Positions 12,001 through 27,000 of a DNA stretch of 64,000 nucleotides are shown in pieces. Every line of letters begins with the position of its first letter. Positions within the stretch are counted from its first letter, which is position 1. Both the position numbers and the translations under genes were made by a program. This DNA comes from Anticarsia gemmatalis (lineage: Eukaryota; Arthropoda; Insecta; Lepidoptera; Erebidae), in the NCBI RefSeq assembly GCF_050436995.1, contig NC_134765.1, forward strand, positions 7,467,501 through 7,531,500. Reading direction: 5' to 3'. The notes under the pieces were generated by a model. It saw nothing but the letters and a program-made list of their open reading frames with translations, was not told the DNA's origin and made no database searches.

Positions 12001-15000
12001 CTAGCTGACCCGCGCAACTTCGCTTGCGTCACCTAAGAGAATGGGTCAAAATTTTCCCCGTTTTTGTAACATTTTTCGTTGCTACTCCGCTCCTAATGAC
12101 CGTAGCGTGATGTTATATAGCCTATAGCCTTCCTCGATAAATGGGCTATCTAACACTGAAAGAATTTTTCAAATCGGACCAGTAGTTCCTGAGATTATCG
12201 CGTTCAAACAAACAAACAAACAAACAATCAAACAAACAAACAAACTCTTCAGCTTTATTATATTAGTATAGATAATTCAAATTAATGGTTAAATAACGTA
12301 AAACATGATCGCGAAATGATACTGAGTAGATTTATTATTCTTTGAATAAATGTATTAGGTATCTGATATAGAGAATTATTAAAATGCTACGTTCTGTAAT
12401 ATTTGGAATCTTGTAAAGTAACTTATTTACCTACAACTTTACAAAAAAAATACACGGTTGCAAGGTTGCACTGTTGGCCAAGGATCTGCTCCCAAATGAG
12501 GGAGGGGTAGGCCTTGGGTCCACCACGCTACGCTGAGGAAGTGCATGCTGAGGTAGCCCAGTTATCTTGTTTACTCTTGTTTAAAATATTTATGAACTTC
12601 CATTGAAAAAAAGGTTTATGACCTTACGCCATATGGACAAGATGTGACTTCATATATGTAGGTAGGTATAGTAAGTTTATTTACTGCTCTTTGGTCTTAG
12701 CACCGTTTCTAGCAATCACATTTTCTCTCTCGCATGAAGTGGCAACGAACACAACGAGACGATTGCATCGAAAATAATTTACTTGTCTATTGAACGAAAG
12801 TAACAAGACGTAAGGCCAGTATGTTATTAGATAAAAGCCTTTCTCGACGTTGTAAATAGTTATTATTGAGAAAGTATTTAATTGGTATAGGTATGGTGTG
12901 TATTACAGAAAAGGTCACATTTTCGCTAACGGCTAGATGACTTGTAAAACAGCATTTGCTATATTCGCATTTGTTCATTTTGCTATGTTATGGAGAATAT
13001 AGTTTCGTATAATTTTGACGGTTTTTTCTTTATTGAGGGTAAAATAGAACTGAAAGTCTTTAATCCCGAAGTCAATAGAAATTCTTTCTCATTGGTCTTA
13101 ATTATATTTCGATGCCTCTTTTCTACAGGTAGGTAGGTACCTACGTAGAGTTACTTCAGTCGTTAATGCGTCAATTTCAAGAGAAGACAATTGTCTTATC
13201 ATTATCTTTTTTGTACCTTTCGTATTGTCCGTAATATTTTTTTATGCAACAGGAAATATATTCAAAAATACGACTAAAGTCCAGGAAGCCTTTAGATTAA
13301 AAATACACTGCGGTTAACCGCGCGTGGCAATAAACCACGCAACAATTTAACACCTCAGTTTCTAAGTTACAAGATAAAGTTTTAATAAAAAATATGAAAC
13401 CTAAGATATCTCAGCCTAACCTCCATGTTTTGCGGTAAAAATACGAACTTTGATTAACCGCAGTAACTCGCCTAACTTGTTATAAAAGAAAGGGTTTTGT
13501 CAAGTTGGTATCCAATTTTAGTCATCACTGCACTGGGAAAAGAAGATGATAAAGTGATAAAACCATAATATTCCTCCGAAAATTGTGTGCACTCTTACTT
13601 TCCTGTAAACCGGTCTCGAGTTTGCACCTGGCCGGGCAGAATCGACGCCGTTTGGAACTTGATTATTTTATAGAGAAACGTACAAGATGCTATGAAAATG
13701 TACGCTCTCATCCTATTAAAATAATGTTAGGTATATCAAGTTCCATAACTTTCACATCAGTTTACTTCTAAATTGGACATTACGATATAAAATTGCCGTT
13801 AAACACAAAATTACCTACATGATAGAGAAGGGATACTTTTCTACGAAACATTTTTAGGTTAAGTGCTAAAACATTGCGTAAAATTGAAGTATCCGTTGCA
13901 TCAGCAGTTAATACGATCATTTGCTATAATATTCCGTCAAATTCCCATCACGATGTTAGATATTGACAAAAAACTAGTATTGTTCATCATCTGATCACGC
14001 TCACACAAAATCGTGACGTAACAGCCGTATCGCGTGCATGTCGCGGTCACAAATTTAAAAACAAAGCGATTTTCGTTTATGGTCAATAACTTTATAACCT
14101 TTCTCTCGGTTATTTTTTTGTATTGGCCTCGAATTTGAACCTAATTAAAAGTTTATTTCAAATTGAATCCATAACTCTTAGAAATCAGGTATCTGCACTA
14201 TGCTCTTGTTAGTAGTGAGATTAAAAAGTCTCCGGTTCGATTCACGGTTGAGACAGCATTATTAGTTATTACACTGCCTGTTACCACTCTGGTAGAAAAA
14301 TCGCACATAAGCCTGAGTCGCTACATCTTGAATAACCCCTAAGTAGGTACCTGTATCTGTTGTCTAAAATTTTCAGTCAAGTATTTGTAAAAATGTGATT
14401 CATTTTCCTCGCTGCGTTCAAGTGTCGACTCTAGGATAATTTAACGTGTGGAAAGAGCTATATAATGATGAATTTTCAACAAATATATTTTATTATTAGA
14501 AATGGTCACTAACATCACACTGAATGTTCTTATAGTTTTTACAAACCCGTTGGTAAGACTGGCTAAATGCGTGAATCGAAATATGATTTAGAACGCTCTA
14601 CTAGGAACCATACGATTTTCTTACTAAAGATATTGTTCCGAAAACTGTACCAGTCATTTTAAGATAAGTTCGTTTGATGTAGAGCGTTTGTTTAACGATA
14701 GGATGTGACAGTGTGGCGTTATAGACTGTCACGCCATTGTCTTTAAAACACGGCGCCTACTGAACCACATTCAAACAAATTCGCAAACTACTCTTGATAC
14801 TAGTTCAAAACTTTGATACTCTTAAATTAGTTGAATTAACATTAATTGTGTTCGAGATTGCAGACTTTTTTATTTATTACAAGTTTCAGGTTTAATAAAC
14901 TTTACATATTTTTGAAGCATTTTTGTCAAGATGGCAGAAATGCTTTTTGGCAAGAAACAAGAGAATCCAAATTGATACGACTTGTGATTCAAGTTATATC

Positions 15001-18000
15001 CCTGTAATTATGAAATACAGTCTATTATATTTTATCTAGTATAATATCTTGACTGTCTTCAATATAATATTGTATAGGAAGGTATATTCATACAGGTAGG
15101 TATAAATGATATCATATTTAGCAGCTGCTGGTATCGTAGCTTTTTTGCGCTGCACCAAAGATTAATAAAAAATAACCCATTTTTGTCTTAATAAAACGGG
15201 CCGTTAGAGACGAGAAAGCGGAACAAAACATTCTCACTTTTGCGTTATTAAAACGAGTGGTGCTAGTGGGATTAATTAATGAATCGTAGGTATTAAGTAT
15301 AGTTTATATTCTCGGGATTTTTTTTTATAATTATGAAGCTTTATAAATAAAATATTTAATCAGGCATGTACGGACGGCGCCGATAGTAAAAACTTCTAAA
15401 GTTACACGTAATAATAAAAGCAAGTACTTAAAGTGCATTAAATAAGTTAATGCTTTAATCTCAAAAGCAAATGTTTAAATGTAGGAAATCGTATTACAAG
15501 CTGCTAGGTAAGCTATTTTTATTTTACTATAATTTTAGAATACCAAATTGCTCTTCATTTCAATATAATGTAAAATAATTTAATTTCATTACGGTAACTG
15601 TCTGATTTTACTAGCCTATTAAATAATCTTGTACTATAATATCATGCATAAAACGAAACGTGCTTGCTTTGAAGTAGTACCAACATAATAATATTGTATG
15701 TACCAATCACAGGCCGCCTTCCCGAGCAAACCGCGCGAGCTTCATGTTGCTCTCGGCCAATCCGGTGCGATTTTGTTCCGCGCACCCAGCAGCGCCCCGC
15801 CGTCCATTTTGTCCTTTTGACAACACGTTTCACGTGGTGAAAACAATGTTGTGATATTTTTCCGTAAACATGGCTATGTTAGCAGCCCCTCGTCGTAAAC
15901 AAAAAGTTATTAATCTACGAGCTAAAAATAACGCTTGGAGCAATGATTCGAATAAATTCGGTCAGCGTATGTTGGAAAAGATGGGATGGAGTGAGGGCAA
16001 GGGGTTAGGTGCTCATGAAAATGGTATTGTGGAGCATGTAGTGGCCAGATACAAGAATGATGATAAAGGACTGGGTTTTGAAGACAGGAATGATCAGTGG
16101 ACCAAACACGAAGATGATTTTAATTCACTTTTAGCGAATCTATCCAATGGTAAGTACTTGTTTATCAGCCTGAATTATGTATTTCTCTTGTATTACTTTA
16201 TAAATTATATTCAAAATTACATCAAAATAAATTGTTTAAACGCTAATTCTTTGATAAAGTTACAGCTTTGACTGAAATAAGAACTACATGTTAAACATGG
16301 AAACAAATTGTTACTGCACTTAAGTCTTGTGATGAATCTATTATTACAATAGTATTTTATCTTTTACAGGTGACAATAATGAAGATAAATTACACAGCGG
16401 TGTATCTCTTGAAGTTAAATCAAAGAAAAGTAAAGCCAGGGTCCATTATCACAAGTTTACCCGAGGGAAGGACTTAACTCGCTACAGTGAAAAGGATTTA
16501 GCAAATATATTTGGCAAGAAATCATTAAAGAATGAAGAAAAACAGGAAGAAGCTCCTGTCGAAGATGTTAAAACTACTGAGACAGTGTTTACTGACAAAG
16601 GCAGCATGGTGGATTATTTTAAGAATAAATTAGCTGCATTTAAGTCTAAAAACAATGTTGGTACCAATGATAATACCTATGAAGATGATCGGGCAGATTG
16701 TGCGTTCAAGGGATTTTCTGGAGCAGGAGATGATGATGAGAATGCAGAAAACAAAGGGTTTGGCTTCCAAGGGTTTTCATTCTATAACTCAGAGAAAAAG
16801 AAAGAAGAGAAAGTTTCAGAAGAAATTGAAAATAGTGAAAAGCCTGCCAAGAAAAGTAAGAAAAAGAAGAAGAATAAAAACCTAGATGAACCACAAATTG
16901 AAAACTTAGATAACGTAGATAGTAATTCAAATGAAGATGTAGCAAATCAAGAAAGTAGTGAAATTGTATCAGAAGATACAGAGAAAGTAAAGAAATCTAA
17001 AAAGAGGAAGAATAAAGATATGCCTGTAGAGCCAGTTGAAGAGCCTGTCGAAATTAAAAAATCAAAAAAGAAAAACAAAGTTATTGAAACTGTTGAAGAA
17101 CATGCCACAGAAGATTATGTGCCTAAAAAGAAAAAGAAGAGGAAAAATAAAGACACTGATAACGAATAAAAATATTTTTATACAGTATATGATTGTTTTA
17201 AATATATGTTACTGTAAAAGCCCGAACGGTGGTTAATCCTAAGATTTTCCGGTATAACCTAAGATTTACCAACACGCAATGGTAAAAGTCCGAACAATTC
17301 TTTTATTTCGAACTTTTACCTATATTCACTTGATGATGTCGAGATGTCGCCGGAGCCCCGCTTCGCGGGGCTCCTCCTACTGGGTGGTTAAAAAAAAATA
17401 ACCACGAAGGCTAAGGTGGGAGCTTCGCTTCGCTCGCTCCCACCTTAGCCTTCTAACCTAACCTACCCATGTCGCTGTGCCCAAAACTCCTTCTTTATAA
17501 CTATGTCACAGTATATAATTATACCGTGAAATAGTTAGAAACATAGTTATGAAGGAGGATTTTTTTATATACCGTAACATAGTTTTTAAACTCCGGCTTG
17601 TTCGGACTTTTACCATTGTGAGTTGGTAAATCTTAGGTTTTACCGGAAAATCTTAGGATTTGCCACAGTTCGGGCTTTTACAGTAACATATATATTATAC
17701 CTGTTTAACTGCTTGATTAAGAATCTAAAAATTCTGTCATTGGTGTATTTTTGTACTTTATTATACAAATGTTGACATTATTATTGAATTAGTAATTCGA
17801 GTAACGTGTAAAAATTCCATATTGGTTTTATAAATTTAACGATCCTGTCTATATCATCAATACATAACCAACAATGCTATGCCACCATTATGATAACGAG
17901 AGGAATGATAACGAATCCGCCATTTTGGACCGATTTAGTCGACTGAGCCAACCGCGTCACTAAATAGTACGAGCGCTCGCAAGACGCTTAGTCGCATCAC

Positions 18001-21000
18001 TACATCTGTCAGTGTCAAATATCGGAAGACGTAGTTCGAAGCACATGTGTTTTTATCGAAATGTTGAATAATTCGTAAACAATAACGTAAATAACTACAA
18101 AAATCCTTAAAATATTGTATATTATAATAATTTGTAACTTATTTGGGGATGGTCGTACACGAAGGCAACGAAAGGCCGGTGGAAGTGGCTATGATTCGGA
18201 AACCCCTTCTAGAGCAAAAATCCTATGTTATTGTGAAGAATCATGTGAGAGAACTCGTAAATCCTGTGCACAACACATCTAGAGTAAAAAGTAACGAAGA
18301 TAAATCACCTCCGAGCTCGGGAAATGAGGCCACGAATAAGAAAAAAAAGAAATCGGACAAAAAACGTAAGAGATCAGTGGAAATACCAACAACATCCAGT
18401 GAAAGCGAATATATTCCGAACAGTGCCGCGGAAATAGACCCAAGTGATTTAGAAGAGTTGAAATCCGTGTATATGAAATGTAAAAAGGTTATGAAAAAGA
18501 TTGAGACAAAGTATGGGCACTTGTTAGACCTTGAAAGCGAGGAGCCAAGTTATAAGAAATGGAAAGAGGACTCGGAGGTTTCGGAAGATGAATGTAACTG
18601 TGAAATTAAGAAGAAAATAGTGTTTGATGATGAAGGGAGACAGACTACAGTCGAGACAGTCCCGGAGAAGCATATTTGTGTTAAGAAGACAAAGACAGGT
18701 CCCGAACCTACACATAGTAGGGGCATAGGAGTAGAATATCATGATTCAGATATAAGTTTGCCAGATGATTTAACACAGTTATGGGAACTGTTACACAATC
18801 CGAGTATAGAAAAGCCTTACCGCAATCAAGTTATAGAGAAGATAAGAATAATTAAACAAGAATATACAAATGAAGTTAGATTCAACAGACACATTTTGAT
18901 AGAAAAGTTAAAATCGAATCCCGATGAAGTGTTAAATTTCAAAGGCACTAATTTAGCCACAATTCCAGGATATTCTTAATATCACAATATATTGTTACAC
19001 TAGTAATAACTAGTTTGTATTATTAAATACTTTAATTATGAATATATTGCCATTAATGAAATTGCGTTGTATTGTTTTACTTACCTGTATGACAAGATGT
19101 ATGGATGTGAATGTGGCAAGGGAAGTCCATAAGGATTGTTCCAAGTGGCATTCTTTGGTCTCTACCTGCCCATATGGGAAAAAACCGTGACTAATAATTT
19201 TTATAAAAGAACAATGTGTACGTTACGCTAGCAAGAAAGTGTCACCTAGAGTGATATAAGTAGAACGTATAATTAGTGCGCAATCTGCTGTAAATGTGCG
19301 CCGCATAAAAAAATTGTGCGTGTTGTAGTTTTGAAAAAAAAACGTAAAAACGATTCCTGCTGGAGTAACGTTGTTCTAGCAAGAAAATTCTAGACGAATT
19401 ATCGGAGAGATAAAATACATACATGGGCAGAGAGCTTATATTTGTGCAAGTATGTGCGCCATAAATATAATTTGTGCGTCTTCAGGTTTTCGAGATATTG
19501 CGTTTCTCGCTGCAGTAACGTTTTGCAAATTCGTGTATCTCCAAGACCATTTTATGTGCGCCTGTAGAATGAACATACACGAATAGCTCTTAATTTGTGC
19601 ATATTTGTGACATAATTAGATGCCAGATAATATTTATAATTTTCAAGTAATCGCGCTTTATTGAAAACTTAAAAAAATATTGTAGCGCCTAAATGAGAAG
19701 ACGTATAAGCTCGCTAAAAACTGTATTCGTTCCATCTTTTTGTTTATAATTACCATAAAAAGTTTCAAAACAGAACCTACAAGCGTTAATGAATAATATT
19801 ACTAAAAGTCGAAACGACGGCATCATAACTTTGACGCCAACAAACAAGAAACTGGCTCAACCTAAGATGTGTAGATGTAAACCAAAAATTAGTGCATTTA
19901 TCAAATAATATATAGTAAAAATATCCAGCTTCAACTGTTTCGTGTTAAGTAAATATTAATATCAAACCAAAACAGTTATTCAGCGCAGGTTATCCGACCA
20001 AATTCGAATGACTACAAAAAAGCGACGGATTCATACGTATCGATGACCTCCTTTATTAAACGTATTACACCTAAACTGTGTTCGTACAGTCACGCTCAAA
20101 TGTTCGTTGGGAATTATTATTACAATGACCTAATAAAAATATAATATATGTAATATACCTAGGTATTAAATGTACTTTCTGATCATATGAAATCAAAGAG
20201 CTTGTTGGTTTAAAAAAATATTATTTTTATTATCATAATCATGATTCTTAAAGTAATTATGGCAACAAATCACAGATCAAATTTTCTACCTATAAATATT
20301 AGAACAAACATTGTTCAATTAAACTATTTGTACCTTGTATAGTCATTTGGTATTATTTAAAATCACAGATCAGTTTTTCATTTACTTAAGTACACAAACA
20401 ATAAAATCACTTAAAGTAGTTCAGTACCATCATGGCGTGAAATTTAAATATTAAGTAGTTGTTGTTTTGGCCGAGATATAATTATGTTTTGGTTAGGTAT
20501 GATTATATAGTACGCGAACGTAATAAAAACCTATAGAGCGTTATATTTTGTTATCAATTTATGTTTTTTAAAGAATAGCCGGATTTGAAAACTTCAACTC
20601 AAGTTTCACATATCGGGCTGCTTAGGTTTGGGTTTTCAAATTAGGCAATTAATAAAAGGATAAAAAAGAATAATAATTTTAACCGGTCTATACTACGTTC
20701 GCGTATCATACTATCATACCCAAAACTAAATTATATCTCGGCCAACAAATGATGTACATAATCGTGCGCAAAGTTACCGGAACAGCTAGAATAGAATGAT
20801 AGAAGAATAGGTATGTTTAATTTAATCAAAAGTTATTTATTTTTAACTATTTTCTACTGCACTGTACTCGGGCACAATACGTTTCAACCAGTTAGCGAGT
20901 AAAGTTAAGAAGGTCATCGACACGTATGAATCCGTCGCTTTTTTGTAGTCATTCGAATTTGGTCGGATAACCTGCGCTGAATAACTGTTTTGGTTTGATA

Positions 21001-24000
21001 TTAATATTTACTTAACACGAAACAGTTGAAGCTGGATATTTTTACTATATATTATTTGATAAATGCACTAATTTTTGGTTTACATCTACACATCTTAGGT
21101 TGAGCCAGTTTCTTGTTTGTTGGCGTCAAAGTTATGATGCCGTCGTTTCGACTTTTAGTAATATTATTCATTAACGCTTGTAGGTTCTGTTTTGAAACTT
21201 TTTATGGTAATTATAAACAAAAAGATGGAACGAATACAGTTTTTAGCGAGCTTATACGTCTTCTCATTTAGGCGCTACAATATTTTTTTAAGTTTTCAAT
21301 AAAGCGCGATTACTTGAAAATTATAAATATTATCTGGCATCTAATTATGTCACAAATATGCACAAATTAAGAGCTATTCGTGTATGTTCATTCTACAGGC
21401 GCACATAAAATGGTCTTGGAGATACACGAATTTGCAAAACGTTACTGCAGCGAGAAACGCAATATCTCGAAAACCTGAAGACGCACAAATTATATTTATG
21501 GCGCACATACTTGCACAAATATAAGCTCTCTGCCCATGTATGTATTTTATCTCTCCGATAATTCGTCTAGAATTTTCTTGCTAGAACAACGTTACTCCAG
21601 CAGGAATCGTTTTTACGTTTTTTTTTCAAAACTACAACACGCACAATTTTTTTATGCGGCGCACATTTACAGCAGATTGCGCACTAATTATACGTTCTAC
21701 TTATATCACTCTAGGTGACACTTTCTTGCTGGCGTAACGTACACAAGAACAATACAAATATTTTATGTATTACCGAAAGATTTAATGCTGGTTTATTAGC
21801 ATCTTTCTTTTTAATCACAGTACATGGGGAAAAGAAAATAAATCAGAGGCCATCATAAAATAAGTGAACCATAAACAAGTAGACATAAAATGCCGCCTCA
21901 TTGGTTTTGTGGTATGTGTAACAGAGCATAACTAATGACACCACAGACAGAGGTGGATTCCTTGCATAGTTAATAAAAAGTGATTTGTAACAATGGTACA
22001 ATTTTATTGGCTTACTGCTTAATAGTAGTAAAATCCAACTGTAGTTCAATCCACAGTTAAGCGTTAGCTAATGTTTTTACTACCAATCTGAAAACTATTT
22101 ACATTAAGTACCAGTGGTGACATCTATTGATAGAAAATCGCAATTAAGGATAAAACAACATTTAAATTAATTATTTAATTTTGTATACATAAAATACATA
22201 CTTAATTAGTTTATGCTAATATTAATACAAATTGACTTATGTGTCGTACCTAGTATCTTAGGAGACTGTTCACAATCTGCATCAATCTTCAAGTTCGAGA
22301 TATAAGACATAACAACTCGGCTGCTTCGTTAAGTAACTTCTGTTAAAATGTAAGACAAAAATAGGATTCAACTCAAAGGGTCAAAGAGCGTACGTATTAC
22401 GGAAATGATAGCTAATTAACATTCCTGCATGATGAAAACTCTTGCAGGCGGAGCTAATTTGCACCAGCTTAATTTCCATCATACTCGTCTCCCTTGCGCA
22501 ATACAAGAAAACACCATTTCTTCATAATTATGCCTCTTACGTTTACTTAACTTAATGCAAAGAGACACTCATTAATTTCAACCTATAGACTTTTTTTTAC
22601 GAACGGAATACCAACGCCCATATTTGGGCATCTAAAATATACTTATCCGCTTTTATAGCAAATGCCTATACTTGATATTCAATAATACATTGTCGATAGG
22701 CGCTGCGACGCATCATAATGGGCGTATTAATATCAATTCTAGGATATGTGATATCCTGCTGAGGTAACTTCAACCTTATCAAAAGGATATAAGAGCTAAA
22801 CAAACCGTAAAGTCCCAGATAGTGTTACTGACTGCGGTGTGGATAGAATGTCCATTGTTTCTGTGTTCAACAAGACTGCTCCAGCGTTCCAAGCTAAAGT
22901 TTTTCACTGAATATTGCACCTTGTGCCCTTGTCATAAAGGTCATGCAAGTTTTTGTCACCACGTGTGACATTTTGTAGTTTTTGTAGCGTTGGTATACGA
23001 ATCGTCGGGTGAATAATGATGTGGCCGCATACCTACTGTTTACTGTGAACTCGACAGCTTTGTGAAATACAAAGTGTAGCTGGAATTCAATTGAAGTCCT
23101 GTATTGCTAGTAGTATTGTAGAGCAGAATACAAGATGAGGACCTTTTATTTGGGTGGGTTAACAAACTATTACAGAAGTAGAGTTAAATCGCTTGAAGCC
23201 AAATAGGGAGTTTACAAGCACCTTACTTACAACCTTTTGCTTACAATGGGGTTGATATTACGAGTGCGCTGAAATATTTAGTAATCCGTTTCCGAGTTGA
23301 ATGATTTAGGTAGGTACATCCTTCATCTTGTAGGTATAGGTAAGTAAGTTTCTTTGTAGGTATCTGATGATACGTAAAGAGAAGGTAGTAAAGACGCATT
23401 TAACAGATCAAGTGCAACAAATACAGAACTTAATTATCTACCAAAATAATTACTAATACTTATTAAGCATTTGTGTAACTTCAACATAAATTCCATAAAT
23501 TCCATCGTAGCAATAGAGAAAAGAAAACAACGTTAGCTGCTTATCATTCCGCGCAAGTGATAACAGCCGCGGGAGGGGGATACCGTAACTTGTGCCACAG
23601 CGATACTCGCCTCTTTGGGCATGTGAACTATGTTCACGGCGCTGCAACTATGTCACCAGTAGCTTATACGGTAACTTATTGTCACTATGAGATGTGCACG
23701 TAGATGCACCCTTGTCAACAGATCGTCCTGGCCTTGGTCTTCCCATAAGCCTCTATGACCTGAAAAACACGGAACAGGCATTATAATCACGGAATATCTT
23801 TCCGTATGGTGGCTATAATGCTATGAAAGTTTGTAAAGGAATTGTTCAAGTCATACAAACGCCGAAATAAAATTGAATGACGCAAGGGATGTCAAGATGT
23901 TTTTATTTTGCAACGAAATTCCGACCTAAATATTTCCACAAAAGCTTTCTTTGCCTAAGAAAAACTTTGTAGGTAAAACATCTCTTATCTATACAAGACT

Positions 24001-27000
24001 GTTTAGTCAATACTTTTTTCGTTCTATGTTAGGACACGCTACCTAACATACAGGTAAACAAAACCTTAATTTGCATACCAGTACACATTTCTTCAACTTT
24101 ATTAATGTTTACTCGACCGAGTTAGAAAAACGAGTGCTGGTTACGGAAATTAACACGCATAGAGTTCATTTTAATTCTGTTTTATAAAGTATTTAGAGCC
24201 TTCTGAGTTCGGAAAGGCTGTTCTGTAATCTCATATGGCGCGAGACGCCGTCATCGGGCGGACGCCTACAACACAACCTTCGTAACATTCCAATTCTAAA
24301 TTCAAAAAGCTCTTCTCTATACCTACTGTTTTGTTTTAAATTATCTTTTTTTTAAGTTTTTTAGTTTTTAAATCTTATGTAGTGCTGTGAAATAAATGTG
24401 ATAGTGAAGTGATGAAATTGAGTTACAAAGTTTAGTGACATATGAGTGTGTTAGGCGACATTAATCTAAATTGCTTCACGATGAAATTGGATAACTTTGG
24501 ATTTGAAAAGTTACAGGTATGAGATAAGTTGACAAATTACTTTAGAACATTAAAGTACTTTACTACATGTTTCGAAGAGTTTGTAAAATAGAAATACAGT
24601 TAAGCACTTTCGTTTTTTAATACTTACCTACTACTTATCTATTTTCTTTTAAACTAAACTTATACGTAGAAGTAGGTCCAAAGGACACGGTTTTCTCGTT
24701 TTTGTTTACGCATCGAATAATTTTAAGCACGTAATAAAGATAGGCTCTACTTGCACGCAATTATGTAGAGTGGGTGAAACAAGATTTTGTTTGATGATAA
24801 CTTACAATGTTGATGCCATTTAATTACACATAATATGCCTGTAATATTACCCCGTACTTTAAATAACTAACCTAACTGATAAATGAAAAAAGGTCATAAG
24901 TAGGATGGGAACCTACGATATTTATTATATCATTATATTTTACTAGACAGCGTATCATTAAACAAACTCTAATGTTTACAAATTCAAATTCTGTTAATAG
25001 TTAAATATTTTGAATTTAGGATCCTTCGTACGCATTCAAAATTAGAACGGCATGAGCACTATTGTCATTAGGTGCTCTAGTTATGCAATACATTATCATA
25101 GACTTAATTATCACAAACAAATCGACTAAATGCAACTTAATGTAACGCACGCATATGATTTGAATAATACATGCTATGACACGCGTAATTACTTGTATAA
25201 TGTCTGTCATCTGCGAGTCTAATAGTCCTTGCGATGTAATTGAATAATTTATCGTACTCCGTAATAGCTAGAGAAAGTTGATTATGTAGGTACAAGACAA
25301 GACTTTATTAGAGAAATGATCTGTACCTATTTTATTATTTTTATCGTGTGTGATATTTCGTGTTTGAATGAGAAATTAAGAAAAACAGCAGCTGTATGAG
25401 AACTCAGTTCTAAAAGTAAACCGAGAGTTTTCACACTCTTGTTCTAATATCATAAAGCTTTGTTCAATCGCTTTGAATAATCCAGATCACTGAAGAAAAA
25501 AACAATGCAGTGTTTGACAAATAATAACATGTTTAAAAAAAAGGATGTAAACTAACAATAAAAAGTCAAGTTTTACATCAGTTAAGAATGTGATACGATC
25601 GATAGCTTCGTGTCCAGAGTTTGCAATTTGGGCTAGAGTACTTGAAAATAGAGTCTCAGAAATATAATTAATCATCGTTCCTGAATTCAGTTCCTCCTAT
25701 CACTCACACTACCAAAAATCGACTAACCATCAATTAGAATGTCTCGAAATTATCACTAACTGTTATAATTGGCGGTAACAGCAGCAGAAATGCCTTAGAG
25801 CTTGTTAACAACGCCTATTACGGGTGTTAAATGTACCGTAGTCAGTACAACACTGTGTTTAGGTTCTAACTTAGATATATTATAATATTCGTAATTTGAC
25901 TCATATCGAACAGTTCCGGTTCAATCGATGACTCATAAAAGGAATCTCTCCTTCACTAATGTCAAAGGTTTTTTTTTATTATTTTTTTAATCGTCCCATT
26001 CTTGTCAAGAATATGTTTTAATATGTTTTTAATGTTTATTGGCTGTCAATAGTTTTTGAACGTGACTGATGATTAAATATAGCGTTGAGGTGTGGAGAAA
26101 TATAAACAATGATGAACATCGTGTTATTTATTAGACAACTATTTATGTCATCTAGCAGCAAAACTTGCAATAAATACAAATGTTGAGATCGTAGAAGAGT
26201 CTTCATTATTTTCCAAAGATAATTTATTTTATTTTATTCACTTTTTACTGAAATACTTATAACTAGGCTTTGCCGTCGTAAAGAGCATGTATTGCGACAC
26301 ACACAATTTACTGTTGTCTTTATTTGCTCTTATTCCTAAATACGATGAATTATGCATATTATAGGTTCTGGTTCTAGGAATAAACACGTTATTCATAAAA
26401 ATCGCGCCTTTTATGTAGGAACCAATTCGTCTCTCCCTTAAACAGTGACCTCAACGTAAATTCTGTTCTAAATGTTACCGGCCAGCTACAGGTATAACAT
26501 TGTTCTGTATTGTTTACATTTATTTATGGCTTAACTTTATGGGATTTATTGCGTAATGCCGGCTCAGTTGCGCGTAGGCAGCCCAGAGGCGTAACACTTT
26601 GACCTATGCTTTACCAACGATCATTGTATAACGTTGACCGTAAATGGGCAAAATTTTGGGACCCGTCTTTATTTGTTGTCTGTCAAATTTTGTTGTTTGA
26701 ATAAATAACTTTCGAAGATAATATTGAGAAATCTCTGGACGTTTGATGTTTCTATTGGTGATGAAAGGTTTGATAAATAAAACATTTGTTATATTCTTAC
26801 ACACCTACACGCCATTTAATTCTGTTTCGTAAAAAGTGTACTTCTAGGGCTTTAGGTGAATAGATTTTTAGCTAACAATTAATATTAGGTGCAAATTGAC
26901 TCTATCAAACATAGGTACCTATCTAGATTTTGCACCGAAATTCACAGAATAAGCGGGGCATTCGAATAACGACTGTTACTCAATTTTACTGTCCACTGAA

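Larger units (their letters stand above)
6080..15640 (+). other. pyd intron 1, first part: no gene seen, repeats and candidate enhancer
   Basis: About 9.5 kb of AT-rich intronic sequence. The supported contents are a GC-richer motif cluster near 7320-7380, a block of Helitron-like elements at 10566-12272, a LINE remnant near 12470-12560 and a degenerate SINE at about 14190-14330. I found no convincing internal exon, although 9310-9400 and 9895-9975 are locally GC-richer. Confidence 0.5.

Noticed and set aside
19242..21718. Identical 60-codon open frames at 19242-19424 (-) and 21536-21718 (+)
   Set aside because: They are the same sequence in the two arms of the foldback element, with no protein-like composition or other support.
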